NCBI RefSeq assembly: GCF_030866805.1
Contig: NZ_CP133019.1
Coordinates: forward strand, 3,561,520-3,625,519
Source: Microbacterium terrisoli
GTDB taxonomy: Bacteria; Actinomycetota; Actinomycetes; Actinomycetales; Microbacteriaceae
Length of the DNA: 64,000 bases
Direction: 5' to 3'
In this document: positions 43,926-53,023 of the stretch, piece by piece
Layout of the letters: every line of letters starts with the position of its first letter
Position numbering within the stretch: the stretch's first letter is position 1
Position numbers and translations under genes: made by a program
The notes under the pieces: model-generated
Seen by the model: only the letters and a program-made list of their open reading frames with translations
What the model was told of the DNA's origin: nothing
The model's database searches: none

Positions 43926-44870
43926 ATGGAGAACACAGATGTGACAGAACGCACGGTGCGGGATGCGGCATCCACCGCCCTTCCGCCCGCCATCGCGGCC
44001 TCGGGTCTGACCCGCTCGTTCGGATCGGTGCGCGCCGTGGACGGCGTCGACCTGACAGTGCAGGCCGGGGAGGTCGTCGCCTTCCTCGGTCCGAACGGGG
44101 CGGGCAAGACCACCACGATCGACATGCTGCTGGGTCTGGGGACACCCGACGAGGGCACGATCAGCGTCTTCGGCACCACGCCGCGCGGCGCCATCTCGCG
44201 GGGTCTGGTCTCGGCGGTGCTGCAGACCGGTGGGCTGCTCAAGGACCTCTCGGTGCGCGAGACGGCCGAACTGACCGCGAGTCTGTTCGCCGACACCCGT
44301 CCCGTCGACGAGGTGCTCGAGCGGGCGGGCATCCACGACATCGCCGACCGTATGGTCGGCAAGTGCTCGGGCGGTGAGCAGCAGCGGCTGCGGTTCGCGA
44401 TGGCGCTGCTGTCGGATCCGGGCCTGCTGATCCTCGACGAGCCGACGACGGGGATGGATGTCGAGGGGCGCCGGTCGTTCTGGTCGGCCATCCGCGCCGA
44501 CGCCGACCGCGGGCGCACCGTGCTGTTCGCGACGCACTACCTCGACGAGGCCGACGAATACGCCGACCGCATCGTGCTGATGAGCCGGGGGCGGATCGTC
44601 GCCGACGGATCGGCATCCCAGATCAAGAACCTCGTGGCCGGGCGCATCGTGCGCGCGACCCTGCCCGGCGCCGACGTCGTCGCGCTCGCTGCCCTCCCCG
44701 GCGTCAAGGACGTCCAAGCGCAGGGCGAGCGGGTGACGATCGGCACGAGCGACTCGGACGCGCTGGCCCGGCATCTGCTGACGGCAACCGACGCGCGCGA
44801 CGTGGAGATCTCGTCGCAGAACCTCGAGAGCGTATTCCTCGCGCTCACCTCAGAAGGAGCACAGTCATGA
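43926..44870 (+). CDS. ABC-2 exporter ATP-binding protein
   Basis: A 314-residue DrrA/CcmA-type ATPase. Walker A is GPNGAGKTT, the signature is CSGGEQQRL, Walker B is LLILDEPTTGMD, and the H-loop is LFATHYLDEAD. The C-terminal extension is typical of multidrug ABC-2 ATPases. The ATG at 43926 is chosen as the start of family-like sequence, though no strong ribosome binding site is visible. It overlaps the permease gene by 4 bases. A CGTGAC-GGAT-GTCACG palindrome lies 58 bases upstream. Confidence 0.9.
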   Translation: MENTDVTERTVRDAASTALPPAIAASGLTRSFGSVRAVDGVDLTVQAGEVVAFLGPNGAGKTTTIDMLLGLGTPDEGTISVFGTTPRGAISRGLVSAVLQTGGLLKDLSVRETAELTASLFADTRPVDEVLERAGIHDIADRMVGKCSGGEQQRLRFAMALLSDPGLLILDEPTTGMDVEGRRSFWSAIRADADRGRTVLFATHYLDEADEYADRIVLMSRGRIVADGSASQIKNLVAGRIVRATLPGADVVALAALPGVKDVQAQGERVTIGTSDSDALARHLLTATDARDVEISSQNLESVFLALTSEGAQS

Positions 44871-45706
44871 CCACCGCCGCCACGTCTCCGACCGGTCGCA
44901 TCGCCGCCGGCCACATCACGCTCGAGCGCCGCGTGCCGCCGCTGGGCGGGTTCAACATGCGCTTTCTCACCATCGAACTCAAGCGCCGGCTGCGCAACTG
45001 GCGCACGATGGTGTTCACCGTCGTCTTTCCGGTGGCGATGTACTTCATGGTCGGGTACCCGCTGCGCAACACCGCCCTGATCGAGGGTCATCCCGTCAGC
45101 GCCGGCGGACTGTCGGTGGGCGCCTACATCATGGTCTCGATGGCCGTGTACGGCGCCATGATGTCGGCGACGGGGTCGGGCGCGGCGGTGGCCGTCGAGC
45201 GCTCGCTCGGCTGGAGCCGCCAGCTGCGGCTCACACCGCTGAACCCGGTCGCCGCCGTGTCGACCAAGGTCGTGGCCGGGATGGTGTTCGGTCTCATCGC
45301 GATCCTCGGCACGTACCTGGCCGGCGCGCTGACCGGCATCCAGATGAGCTGGTCGCAGTGGGTGGTCTCGGCACTGGTCGCGTGGCTGCTGGGAGCGGCC
45401 CTGTTCACGACGCTCGGGCTGATGATGGGATACCTCGTGCCCGGTGAGAACGCCATGCAGCTGACGAGCCTGGTGATCGTCTTCCTCGCCTTCATCGGCG
45501 GACTCTTCTATCCGGTGAGCATGATGCCGCAGGTGCTGCAGGATGTCGCGGCCTGGACGCCGGTCTACGGCATCGGCATCCTCAGCCACGCTCCGCTGAC
45601 CGGCGAGGCGTTCAACCTCGGCGCGCTCGTGAACGTGCTGCTGTGGCTGGCGGTGTTCATCATCGGCACCACGCTGCTGTTCCGCCGTGACACCAAGCGC
45701 GTGTGA
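44867..45706 (+). CDS. ABC-2 type exporter permease
   Basis: A 279-residue integral membrane permease with six hydrophobic segments (for example MVFTVVFPVAMYFMVGYPL and LTSLVIVFLAFIGGLFYPVSMMP, the ABC-2 signature region). A soluble N-terminus of about 40 residues precedes the first helix. It forms an exporter with the upstream ATPase, for an antibiotic, peptide or lipid. It is followed by a strong terminator, so the downstream two-component genes are a separate unit. Confidence 0.9.
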   Translation: MTTAATSPTGRIAAGHITLERRVPPLGGFNMRFLTIELKRRLRNWRTMVFTVVFPVAMYFMVGYPLRNTALIEGHPVSAGGLSVGAYIMVSMAVYGAMMSATGSGAAVAVERSLGWSRQLRLTPLNPVAAVSTKVVAGMVFGLIAILGTYLAGALTGIQMSWSQWVVSALVAWLLGAALFTTLGLMMGYLVPGENAMQLTSLVIVFLAFIGGLFYPVSMMPQVLQDVAAWTPVYGIGILSHAPLTGEAFNLGALVNVLLWLAVFIIGTTLLFRRDTKRV

Positions 45707-45729
45707 TCGACCGCGAGCCGACCGTGCGC

Positions 45730-45770
45730 GGGGCGAGGCATCCCTTCGACACAGGGGGATGCCTCGCCCC
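45730..45770 (+). terminator. Strong terminator after the ABC-2 exporter
   Basis: Perfect 15-bp arms (45730-45744, GGGGCGAGGCATCCC, and 45756-45770) enclose an 11-base loop 24 bases after the permease stop. Confidence 0.85.
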
Positions 45771-45799
45771 GTGCCGCCGCGAAAACTAGGGTGAACACG

Positions 45800-46969
45800 A
45801 TGGATGACGAGAACCTCCGACCGCATTCGTTCGGTCCGCCGTGGCCGGTGCTGCCCCGTTCGCTGGGGCCGGCGCCGTTCATGGCACTGCCGCGCGGGCT
45901 GCTCTCGCGGGGAGCGGTCAGCTGGTACATCGGCGGCGGCCTGTCGCTGCCGTGGCTGATCAGCGCCGTCCAAGACATCGCGGCCACGGCCGGCTCGGCG
46001 CCGGCCGCCGCGGCCGGCATCTCGCTGACCGTCGTGTTCGCCCTCACGTTCATCATCTCGGTGCCGATCGGCTGGTCGATGCCCGCCCGCTGGCGCCTGC
46101 TGCCGGTGATCACGCTGTTCGCCCTGTCGTTCGCGCTCATGCCCTGGCTGGGCTGGGGCGTGCGCAGCGTGTGGACATACGTCGGCGTGTGCCTGGGCAT
46201 GATGGTGCTGGCCTGGCGCACGACGATTCTGGGCATCGCCGCACTGACCCTGCTGACGCTGGTGTTCGGCACGCTGACGGACGGCTTCAGCGAGGACGAC
46301 ATCTGGATCGCCGCGATCACGTTCTCGATCTCACTCATGATGGCGGCCTTCGCCAACGCCTTCGCCGCGCTGAACCGGCTGCGTCGGGCCCAGGACGAGC
46401 TGCAGGTCATGGCCGCCGAGCGCGAGCGCGGGCGCATGGCCCGCGACATCCATGACATCTTGGGGCACTCCCTCACCGTGATCACCGTGAAGGCCGAACT
46501 TGCCGGTCGCCTGATCGAAAGCGACCCCGAACGCGCCAAGACCGAGATCGAGGAGGTCGAGGGTCTGGCCCGCGGGGCTCTCTCCGACGTGCGTGCCACC
46601 GTCGCCGGGTATCGCGGACTCACCCTGCCCGGGGAGCTGGCGGCGGCACGCGTGGCACTGGACGCTGCGAGCATCGAGGCGCAGCTGCCGTCGGGGACGG
46701 ATGCCGTGGCCGAACCGCACCGCGAGCTGGCGGCGTGGATCGTCCGCGAAGGGGTCACCAACGTGGTGCGCCACTCCGGCGCACGCCGCTGTGCGGTGCG
46801 GCTGGGTCCCCGCACGATCGAGATCGCCGACGACGGGGTCGGCCCCACCGGCACGAGCACACCCTCGACCGGCCTTGCCGGCCTTCGTGAGCGCGTCGGT
46901 GCTGCCGGCGGCACGCTCGCGATCGGCCGCAGCGACCTGGGCGGCTTCAGCCTGAAGGTGATCCTGTGA
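45800..46969 (+). CDS. Sensor histidine kinase, DesK/NarX class
   Basis: A 389-residue membrane kinase. Four to six transmembrane segments occupy residues about 40-190. The HisKA_3 phospho-acceptor is MARDIHDILGHSLTVIT, and the HATPase domain has the N-box EGVTNVVRHSGA, IADDGVG and GLAGLRERV. It overlaps its response regulator by 4 bases. An upstream in-frame GTG at 45791 is possible. The ATG at 45800 is preferred: a TAGGGT hexamer ends 7 bases before it, which also fits a leaderless transcript. Its position after the ABC-2 exporter suggests control of that exporter in response to envelope stress. Confidence 0.9.
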   Translation: MDDENLRPHSFGPPWPVLPRSLGPAPFMALPRGLLSRGAVSWYIGGGLSLPWLISAVQDIAATAGSAPAAAAGISLTVVFALTFIISVPIGWSMPARWRLLPVITLFALSFALMPWLGWGVRSVWTYVGVCLGMMVLAWRTTILGIAALTLLTLVFGTLTDGFSEDDIWIAAITFSISLMMAAFANAFAALNRLRRAQDELQVMAAERERGRMARDIHDILGHSLTVITVKAELAGRLIESDPERAKTEIEEVEGLARGALSDVRATVAGYRGLTLPGELAAARVALDAASIEAQLPSGTDAVAEPHRELAAWIVREGVTNVVRHSGARRCAVRLGPRTIEIADDGVGPTGTSTPSTGLAGLRERVGAAGGTLAIGRSDLGGFSLKVIL

Positions 46970-47571
46970 TCCGCCTGCTCGTCGCAGATGACCAGGCGCT
47001 CGTGCGTGGAGCCCTCTCTGCCCTGCTGGGGCTCGAGCACGACATCGACGTGGTCGCCGAGGTCGGCAGCGGCGACGAGGTGGTGGAGGCCGCGCGCACG
47101 TCCGGCGCCGACGTCGCAATGCTCGACATCGAGATGCCGGGCCTGGACGGCATCGCCGCCTGTGCACGGCTGCGCGCCGAAGTACCCTCGTGCCGCGTGC
47201 TGATCGTCACCACGTTCGGCCGCCCGGGCTATCTGAAACGCGCCATGCAGGCCGGCGCATCGGGCTTCGTCGTGAAGGACACCCCCGCACCCCGACTCGC
47301 CGACGCCGTGCGTCGCATCGCGCGGGGCCTGCGCGTGGTCGATCCCGTGCTGGCCGCCGAGTCGCTCGCGCAGGGCGACTCACCGCTGACCGAGCGCGAG
47401 ACCGATGTGCTCGAGGCCGCGCGCACCGGGGGATCGATCGCCGACATCGCGCGCATGCTGCATCTGTCCGACGGAACGGTGCGCAATCACCTCTCCAGCG
47501 CGATCGGCAAGACCGGCGGGCGCAATCGCGCCGACGCCGCCCGCATCGCCGAGTCCAACGGGTGGCTGTAG
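46966..47571 (+). CDS. NarL/LuxR-type response regulator (DesR-like)
   Basis: A 201-residue regulator. The receiver domain has the phospho-acceptor Asp in MLDIEMPGLDG, the acidic pocket LVADDQ, the conserved Thr in IVTTFGR and the Lys in VVKDTP. The C-terminal LuxR helix-turn-helix is LTERETDVLEAARTGGSIADIARMLHLSDGTVRNHLSSAIGK. It is cognate to the overlapping kinase. It converges with the CCA-adding enzyme gene. Confidence 0.93.
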   Translation: MIRLLVADDQALVRGALSALLGLEHDIDVVAEVGSGDEVVEAARTSGADVAMLDIEMPGLDGIAACARLRAEVPSCRVLIVTTFGRPGYLKRAMQAGASGFVVKDTPAPRLADAVRRIARGLRVVDPVLAAESLAQGDSPLTERETDVLEAARTGGSIADIARMLHLSDGTVRNHLSSAIGKTGGRNRADAARIAESNGWL

Positions 47572-47584
47572 CCGGCGGGGATCG

Positions 47585-49009
47585 CTACCGCGCCGCCCAC
47601 CACGCGCGCAGCCGGCGCTCGGCCTCGTCCGGTCCGATCATGCCCTCGTCGAGGCGGATGTCGAGCAAGAATCGGTACGCCTCACCGATCTCACGTCCGG
47701 GCCCGATGCCCAGCACCTGCTGGATCTGGTTGCCGTCGAGCGCGGGGCGCATCGCGTCGAGTTCTTCCTGCGCCTCCAGTTCGGCGATGCGGCGCTCGAT
47801 ATCGTCGTATGCCGATGCGAGCATGTGCGCTTTGCGCTTGTTGCGCGTGGTCACGTCGGCACGGGTCAGGATGTGCAGCCTCTCCAGCTGATCGCCCGCG
47901 TCGCGCACATAGCGGCGGACCGCGGCATCCGTCCACGCGCCTTCGGCGTAGCCGAAGAAGCGCAGATGCAGCTCGATGAGCGTGGCTACGGCGTCGATCG
48001 TGTCGGAGTCGAACCGCAGGTCGCGCAGGCGCTTGCGTGCCATCCGCGCGCCCCGCACGTCGTGGTGGTGAAAGCTCACCGCGCCGCCGGCTTCGAGCTT
48101 GCGCGTGGCGGGCTTTCCGATGTCGTGCAGCAGCGCCGCCAGCCGCAGCGCGAGATCGGGTGCGGCGCCGGGATGCCGGGCCTGTTCGAGCTCGATGGTC
48201 TGCCGCAGCACGGTCAGCGAGTGCTCATAGACGTCCTTGTGGTGATGGTGCTCGTCGATCTCCAGCCGCAGCGCCGGCACCTCGGGCAGGAACTCGGCCA
48301 TGAGTCCCGTCTCGACCAGCAGCCGGATGCCGCGCACCGGGTCGTCGGTGCCCAGCATGCGCATGAGCTCGCCCTGGATCCGCTCGGCCGACACGATCTG
48401 GATGGTCTGGCGCAGGTGTTCGATCGCCGCGATCGTCTCGGGGTCGACCTCGAACGCGAGCTGTGACGAGAAGCGAGCGGCGCGCAGCATCCGCAGCGGA
48501 TCGTCGCCGAAGCTGACCGCGGGGTCGATAGGGGTGCGCAGGACGCCGCGGAGCAGGTCTTCGACGCCCCCGGTCGGATCGATCAGCTTCTTGTCGGGCA
48601 GGCGCAGCGCCATCGCGTTGACCGTGAAGTCACGGCGGACGAGGTCCCCGTCGATCGTGTCGCCGAACGCGACGACCGGCTTGCGGGTCGCACCGTCGTA
48701 GCTGTCGGCACGGTACGTGGTGATCTCGACCTGCTCGCCCGACACGCGCGCGCCGATCGTGCCGAATTCGCGCCCGACGTCCCATTGGGTGGACGAGATC
48801 GGTGTGACGATCCGCAGGATGTCGTCGGGCCGCGCGTCGGTCGTGAGATCGAGGTCGTGCGTGACACGGCCCAGCAGCGCATCGCGCACCGGACCACCCA
48901 CCAGAGCCAGCTCGTGACCGGCGTCGGCGAAGGCCCGTGCGAGCGCTGCCACCGGCGGTGAGGCGGCGAGCTCATCGAGGCGCGCGACGCCCTCCGCCAT
49001 GTTCAGCAT
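47585..49009 (-). CDS. CCA tRNA nucleotidyltransferase (HD-domain type)
   Basis: A 474-residue class II nucleotidyltransferase. The polymerase head has LVGGPVRDALLG and the metal-binding DLDLTTDARPDD. RRDFTVNAMAL and DPLRMLRAARFSSQLAFEVD follow. An HD phosphohydrolase-like domain (LAALLHDIGKPATR, HHHDVRGARMARKRL) lies in the C-terminal half. It adds or repairs the 3' CCA of tRNA. Its position 5' of the DUF6049-murJ-trx-par cluster is the standard actinobacterial near-origin order. Confidence 0.92.
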   Translation of the reverse strand: MLNMAEGVARLDELAASPPVAALARAFADAGHELALVGGPVRDALLGRVTHDLDLTTDARPDDILRIVTPISSTQWDVGREFGTIGARVSGEQVEITTYRADSYDGATRKPVVAFGDTIDGDLVRRDFTVNAMALRLPDKKLIDPTGGVEDLLRGVLRTPIDPAVSFGDDPLRMLRAARFSSQLAFEVDPETIAAIEHLRQTIQIVSAERIQGELMRMLGTDDPVRGIRLLVETGLMAEFLPEVPALRLEIDEHHHHKDVYEHSLTVLRQTIELEQARHPGAAPDLALRLAALLHDIGKPATRKLEAGGAVSFHHHDVRGARMARKRLRDLRFDSDTIDAVATLIELHLRFFGYAEGAWTDAAVRRYVRDAGDQLERLHILTRADVTTRNKRKAHMLASAYDDIERRIAELEAQEELDAMRPALDGNQIQQVLGIGPGREIGEAYRFLLDIRLDEGMIGPDEAERRLRAWWAAR

Positions 49010-49078
49010 GGGTTCCAGCCTATTCCGCGTCGGTGGCCACCGGCGACGGCGGGCGTCGGGCGGGGCCTCGGAGGGGTG

Positions 49079-50626
49079 TCAGACGAACGACAGGAATCCG
49101 CAGAAGACCAACTCGCGCACGCGCGGCAGCAGGTCTGCGCGCAGGCGCGCAGCATCCACCTCCAGCAGCTCGGCAATCGCGTCGATCAGGGGCCCGACGG
49201 CCAGGTCGCCGTCGCATGCCCCGACCAGCGCGGCAAGGGCGGGGTCGACGGCGAGCACGCGCGCCAGGCCGCCGCCCTGGTGCAGTTCGATCACGCTGGG
49301 GTCCTCGGCACCCGGCAGGTGGTGGCGGGCCTCGGTCACGTCGGGGGCGACGACGAGAGTGGATGCGGCGAGCCCTGCCTCGTCCAGCGCCGAGAGGCGA
49401 TCGTGTGCGGTCAGGGCCCGACCGAGGTGCGCGCCCAGGCCTCCTTCGGGAAGCGCCTGCGGCGCGCGTTCGTACCGCGCGAGCGTCGGCCGGCCCCGCG
49501 CGGGTCGCCGCAGCAGCACGTAGCCGAATCCGATCGCCGTCACCCGGCGCGTGTCGAAGTCGTCGAGCCAGGCGCCCAGCAGCTCGTCGTACGCAGCGGT
49601 GCCGGGCACGGTGCCGCCATCCCGGATCCACAGCTGCGCGTAGGCCACCGGGTCCAGCAGCTCCCGCTCGATGACCCATGCCTCCAGCGGAATGTCCGAG
49701 TCCTCCACCCAGGCGCGCACCCGGTCAAGGCCGGGCACACCATGCCGCGTCTCCCAGTTGGCCAGCAGCTGCGCGGTGCCTCCGGGGGTGAGGTGCCGGC
49801 CCACGCCGGCGATGAACTCGGTCACGAGCCCGTCGCCCACGCGTCCGCCGTCGCGGTATTCGTACGCCGGCACTCCCGCGACGCGCGGGGTGATCACGAA
49901 CGGCGGGTTGGACACGATGCGATCGAACGTCTCGCCGGTGACCGGCTCGAACAGATCACCGCGGCGCGTCTGGATGCCGTCCACGCCGTTGAGCTGCGCG
50001 TTCAGCCGGGTGATCCTCAGCGCACGCTCCGACACGTCGGTCGCCACGACGGATGCCGCCGCCCGCCACGCACGCAGCGCCTGGATGCCGCATCCGGTCC
50101 CCACATCCAGCGCGCGATCGACCGCGCCCGACAGCTGCAGACCCGCCAGCGTCAGCGATGCGCGCCCGACCCCCAGCACGTGGCCCTCGGGCAGAGGTCC
50201 ACCCCATGCCGCCTCATCGAGGTCGCTGACCACGAGCCATTCGTCGGCGCCGTCTTCATCGACGTATGTCTGCGGACGGATGAGAGCCCGCGGCCGCACC
50301 TCGCCGGCATCGACCTCGACCAGCCCGAGTGCGGCGAGGCCAGGCGCACCCACCGAGGCGAAGACGAGGGATGCCTCCGCCTCGGTCACCCCCTCACCCA
50401 GGCCGAACAACCGTGCGACCACGGCGAGGGCGCTCTCATCGCCGGCCAGTGCGCGCCGCGCGGGCAGCGCGTGTCCGCGCCCGAGCACCGCATCCACCGC
50501 CGTGCCCCATCGCTCGCGGAGGCGCTCCGTGCGGTAGTCGGCGGCGTTCAGATCGCGGGCGAGCGCACGGGTGAGCGTCGGATCGGGGTCGGAGGTCGGG
50601 CCGGGCTGCAGCATCCCTCCATCCAA
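49079..50626 (-). CDS. HemK-like class I methyltransferase (NPPF motif)
   Basis: A 515-residue protein. A helical N-terminal domain of about 150 residues precedes a SAM-binding fold: ALDVGTGCGIQALRA (motif I), VVATDVSERALRITRLNAQLNG, and IVSNPPFVITP, the NPPY/F motif of N-methyltransferases acting on glutamine or adenine. A further C-terminal domain of about 180 residues is family-specific. The target, protein or nucleic acid, is not known. A second ATG at 50614 is an alternative start. It is divergent from the DUF6049 gene. Confidence 0.82.
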   Translation of the reverse strand: MDGGMLQPGPTSDPDPTLTRALARDLNAADYRTERLRERWGTAVDAVLGRGHALPARRALAGDESALAVVARLFGLGEGVTEAEASLVFASVGAPGLAALGLVEVDAGEVRPRALIRPQTYVDEDGADEWLVVSDLDEAAWGGPLPEGHVLGVGRASLTLAGLQLSGAVDRALDVGTGCGIQALRAWRAAASVVATDVSERALRITRLNAQLNGVDGIQTRRGDLFEPVTGETFDRIVSNPPFVITPRVAGVPAYEYRDGGRVGDGLVTEFIAGVGRHLTPGGTAQLLANWETRHGVPGLDRVRAWVEDSDIPLEAWVIERELLDPVAYAQLWIRDGGTVPGTAAYDELLGAWLDDFDTRRVTAIGFGYVLLRRPARGRPTLARYERAPQALPEGGLGAHLGRALTAHDRLSALDEAGLAASTLVVAPDVTEARHHLPGAEDPSVIELHQGGGLARVLAVDPALAALVGACDGDLAVGPLIDAIAELLEVDAARLRADLLPRVRELVFCGFLSFV

Positions 50627-50734
50627 CCGCGATCGTCACAGAACCGTGCCCCCGGCGCGCGTTCGGCGTGCACCGAGCGCCGCACCGTAGAATCACACCA
50701 GTTCGTGCGGCGTTCAGCACGGGCCCCCCACAGC

Positions 50735-53023
50735 ATGACCGTGACCGATTCCGATCCCGTCGCGCGCGCGTCTCGAGCCGCACACTCTGCCTGGCCCACC
50801 GCAGACCCGCGCGCCTGCGGTGACCCCGCGGGCGGCTCATCGGCCCGCCGCCGTGCCGGCCGCGGTGGCCGTGCCGGCATCGGTCGCCGGATGACCCGCG
50901 CCCTGACTGTCGCGGCCGCCGTGGGCGCCCTCGTGCTCGCGCCGCTGCTGCCGACCGCGGCCGTGGCCGCCGATCCCACCCCCACCCCCACGCCGAGTTC
51001 CACCCCGGCGCTTTCTGGCACTGTGGACACCTATGTCTCGCCGCTGCGCGGGGGAGTCTTCGACGGCCGGCAGCCACTCAGCATCCAGGTCTCGGTGAAG
51101 AACGGCACCGCCTACAGCCTGGCCGAGACCACGGCCACCGTGCGCATCGGCACCTCGGCCATCACCAGCCGCGGCGCCCTGACCACATGGCTGGGCAGCA
51201 AGGGCGCTATCGACGGCATGGCCGAACTCGGCACCGCGACCATCGCCCCGGTCGACTCCGGGCTGATCGGATCGGCCTTGGTCACCGTCGCCGACGACGA
51301 CCCGGCGCTGGCGACGCTGTCGCCCGGCGTGCACCCGCTGCTGGCCACGGTCAAGGGCCCGGCGGCCACGCGCACGGCGACGAGCGTGCTGGTCGTCCCC
51401 GATTCCGATGCGACCGATCGCACCCCGGTCGGCATCGTCGTTCCGATCACCGCAGGTCCCCTGTCGGCGGGCCTTCTCACCGCTGACGAGCTGACCACCT
51501 TGACCGCGCTGAACGGCGACCTGACCGCGGCGCTGAACGCGGTCGCCGGCACCTCGGTGATCCTCGCGATCGACCCGTCGATCCCCGCATCGATCCGGGT
51601 GCTCGGCAGCGCGGCACCGCCCTCGGCCACCGCCTGGCTCGAGCGCCTGAACATGCTGCCCAATGAACGGTTCGCTCTGCAGTTCGGCGACGCCGACGTG
51701 GCGCTGCAGGTCGACAGACTCGGAGCGCTGACCGCACCGACCACGCTGCAGTCGTACATGCGGCCCGAAGATTTCCGCCCCAATCCCGACGCGACTCCCA
51801 CCGAGGCACCCCCAGACGCTCCGTCCCCCTCGCCGACCCCGACTGTCGTGCCGGGGCAGCCCGTGTATCCCACGCTCGATCAGCTGGAGTACCTCGGCCC
51901 GAACACCCGCGGCGCTGTGACCTGGCCGTTCTCCGGCACGGCCGGTGCCAAGACCGTTCAAGCCCTCGCTGCCCAGAAGACCGACGACGGCCCCGCTCTC
52001 ACGCTGATCCCGTCGACGAGCACCACGGCCGGTGCGCACGGCGGCGTCGTAGGTGCGCACGCGCGGGCCGGCAAAGCCGATCTGCTCATCTACGACTCCG
52101 CGGTTTCCGCGCAGCTGCGCACGGCGTCCACTCTCGACCCGCCGCTGCGCGGGTCGTCGCTGGCAGCCGCCAGCGCCTATCTCGAGCTGGCGGCGAAGGC
52201 CCGCGGCGACCACCCGCTGCTGGTGGCCGTCGACCGCACCACCGTGCGCCCCGGTCTGTCGGCGGCGGTCACCGCCGTCACGCGCGTGCCGTCCACGACG
52301 GCCGCGACCCTCGCGATGCTGACGTCCTCGAGCGCGCAGCCGGTGACGGTGAAGGATGCCGCGGCCCGCCCGCTGCGCACCTCGACGCTCGCGCAGTTGA
52401 TGGACGGCGAACGCGACCTCATGCGGTTCTCGTCGATCCTGCGCGATCCCACCGTGCTGACCGGCCCCGAGAGGGCGACGATCCTGCAGCTGCTGGGTGG
52501 CGGGTGGCTTGAAGACGACAACGGCTGGGCCGCGGCGATCGCCACGCACGAACAGGCCACCGACACCACCCTCAGCTCCGTGACGATCGCCCCCAGCAGC
52601 CCGCTGAACCTCGCCGGCTCATCGGCGCCGCTGCGTTTCGGCGTGCGCAACGACCTGCCCTGGACCGTCGATGTCGTCTTGCGCGCGGTCCCGAACGATC
52701 TGCGACTCGAAGTGCAGACCACGACGCCGGTAGAGGCTCAGGCAAGCAGCACGACCCGGGTGACCGTTCCGGTGCGTGCCCAGATCGGCAGCGGCCAGGT
52801 GCGGCTCGATCTGCAGCTGTACAGCGCGACAGGTGTGGAGATCGGCGACCCGCAGAGCGTCGAACTGAGCGTGCATGCCGAGTGGGAGACCATCGGCCTC
52901 ACCGCCCTCGGTGTTGCGATCGGCGGCTTCCTCGTGGTGGGGCTCGTGCGCATGATCGTCGGACGCCGGCGTCGTCGTGGCGAGGCGGAGGCATCCATCC
53001 CCTCCCGCAAGGACGACGCATGA
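50735..53023 (+). CDS. DUF6049 secreted protein, murJ-linked
   Basis: A 762-residue cell-surface protein. After an Arg/Gly-rich leader, a signal or anchor occupies residues about 55-80 (LTVAAAVGALVLAPLLPTAAVAA). A large Thr/Ser/Ala-rich extracellular region follows. The C-terminus has a membrane segment (TALGVAIGGFLVVGLVRMIVG) and a basic tail. The stop overlaps murJ by 4 bases, the usual context of this family in actinobacteria, implying a role in envelope assembly. A start at the ATG 50891, directly at the signal, is also plausible. TAGAAT at 50688-50693 is a likely -10. Confidence 0.8.
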   Translation: MTVTDSDPVARASRAAHSAWPTADPRACGDPAGGSSARRRAGRGGRAGIGRRMTRALTVAAAVGALVLAPLLPTAAVAADPTPTPTPSSTPALSGTVDTYVSPLRGGVFDGRQPLSIQVSVKNGTAYSLAETTATVRIGTSAITSRGALTTWLGSKGAIDGMAELGTATIAPVDSGLIGSALVTVADDDPALATLSPGVHPLLATVKGPAATRTATSVLVVPDSDATDRTPVGIVVPITAGPLSAGLLTADELTTLTALNGDLTAALNAVAGTSVILAIDPSIPASIRVLGSAAPPSATAWLERLNMLPNERFALQFGDADVALQVDRLGALTAPTTLQSYMRPEDFRPNPDATPTEAPPDAPSPSPTPTVVPGQPVYPTLDQLEYLGPNTRGAVTWPFSGTAGAKTVQALAAQKTDDGPALTLIPSTSTTAGAHGGVVGAHARAGKADLLIYDSAVSAQLRTASTLDPPLRGSSLAAASAYLELAAKARGDHPLLVAVDRTTVRPGLSAAVTAVTRVPSTTAATLAMLTSSSAQPVTVKDAAARPLRTSTLAQLMDGERDLMRFSSILRDPTVLTGPERATILQLLGGGWLEDDNGWAAAIATHEQATDTTLSSVTIAPSSPLNLAGSSAPLRFGVRNDLPWTVDVVLRAVPNDLRLEVQTTTPVEAQASSTTRVTVPVRAQIGSGQVRLDLQLYSATGVEIGDPQSVELSVHAEWETIGLTALGVAIGGFLVVGLVRMIVGRRRRRGEAEASIPSRKDDA

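Noticed and set aside
49076..50734. Plus-strand extension of the DUF6049 frame through the methyltransferase region
   Set aside because: The extension is the complement of a real minus-strand methyltransferase; the native start is at 50735 or later.
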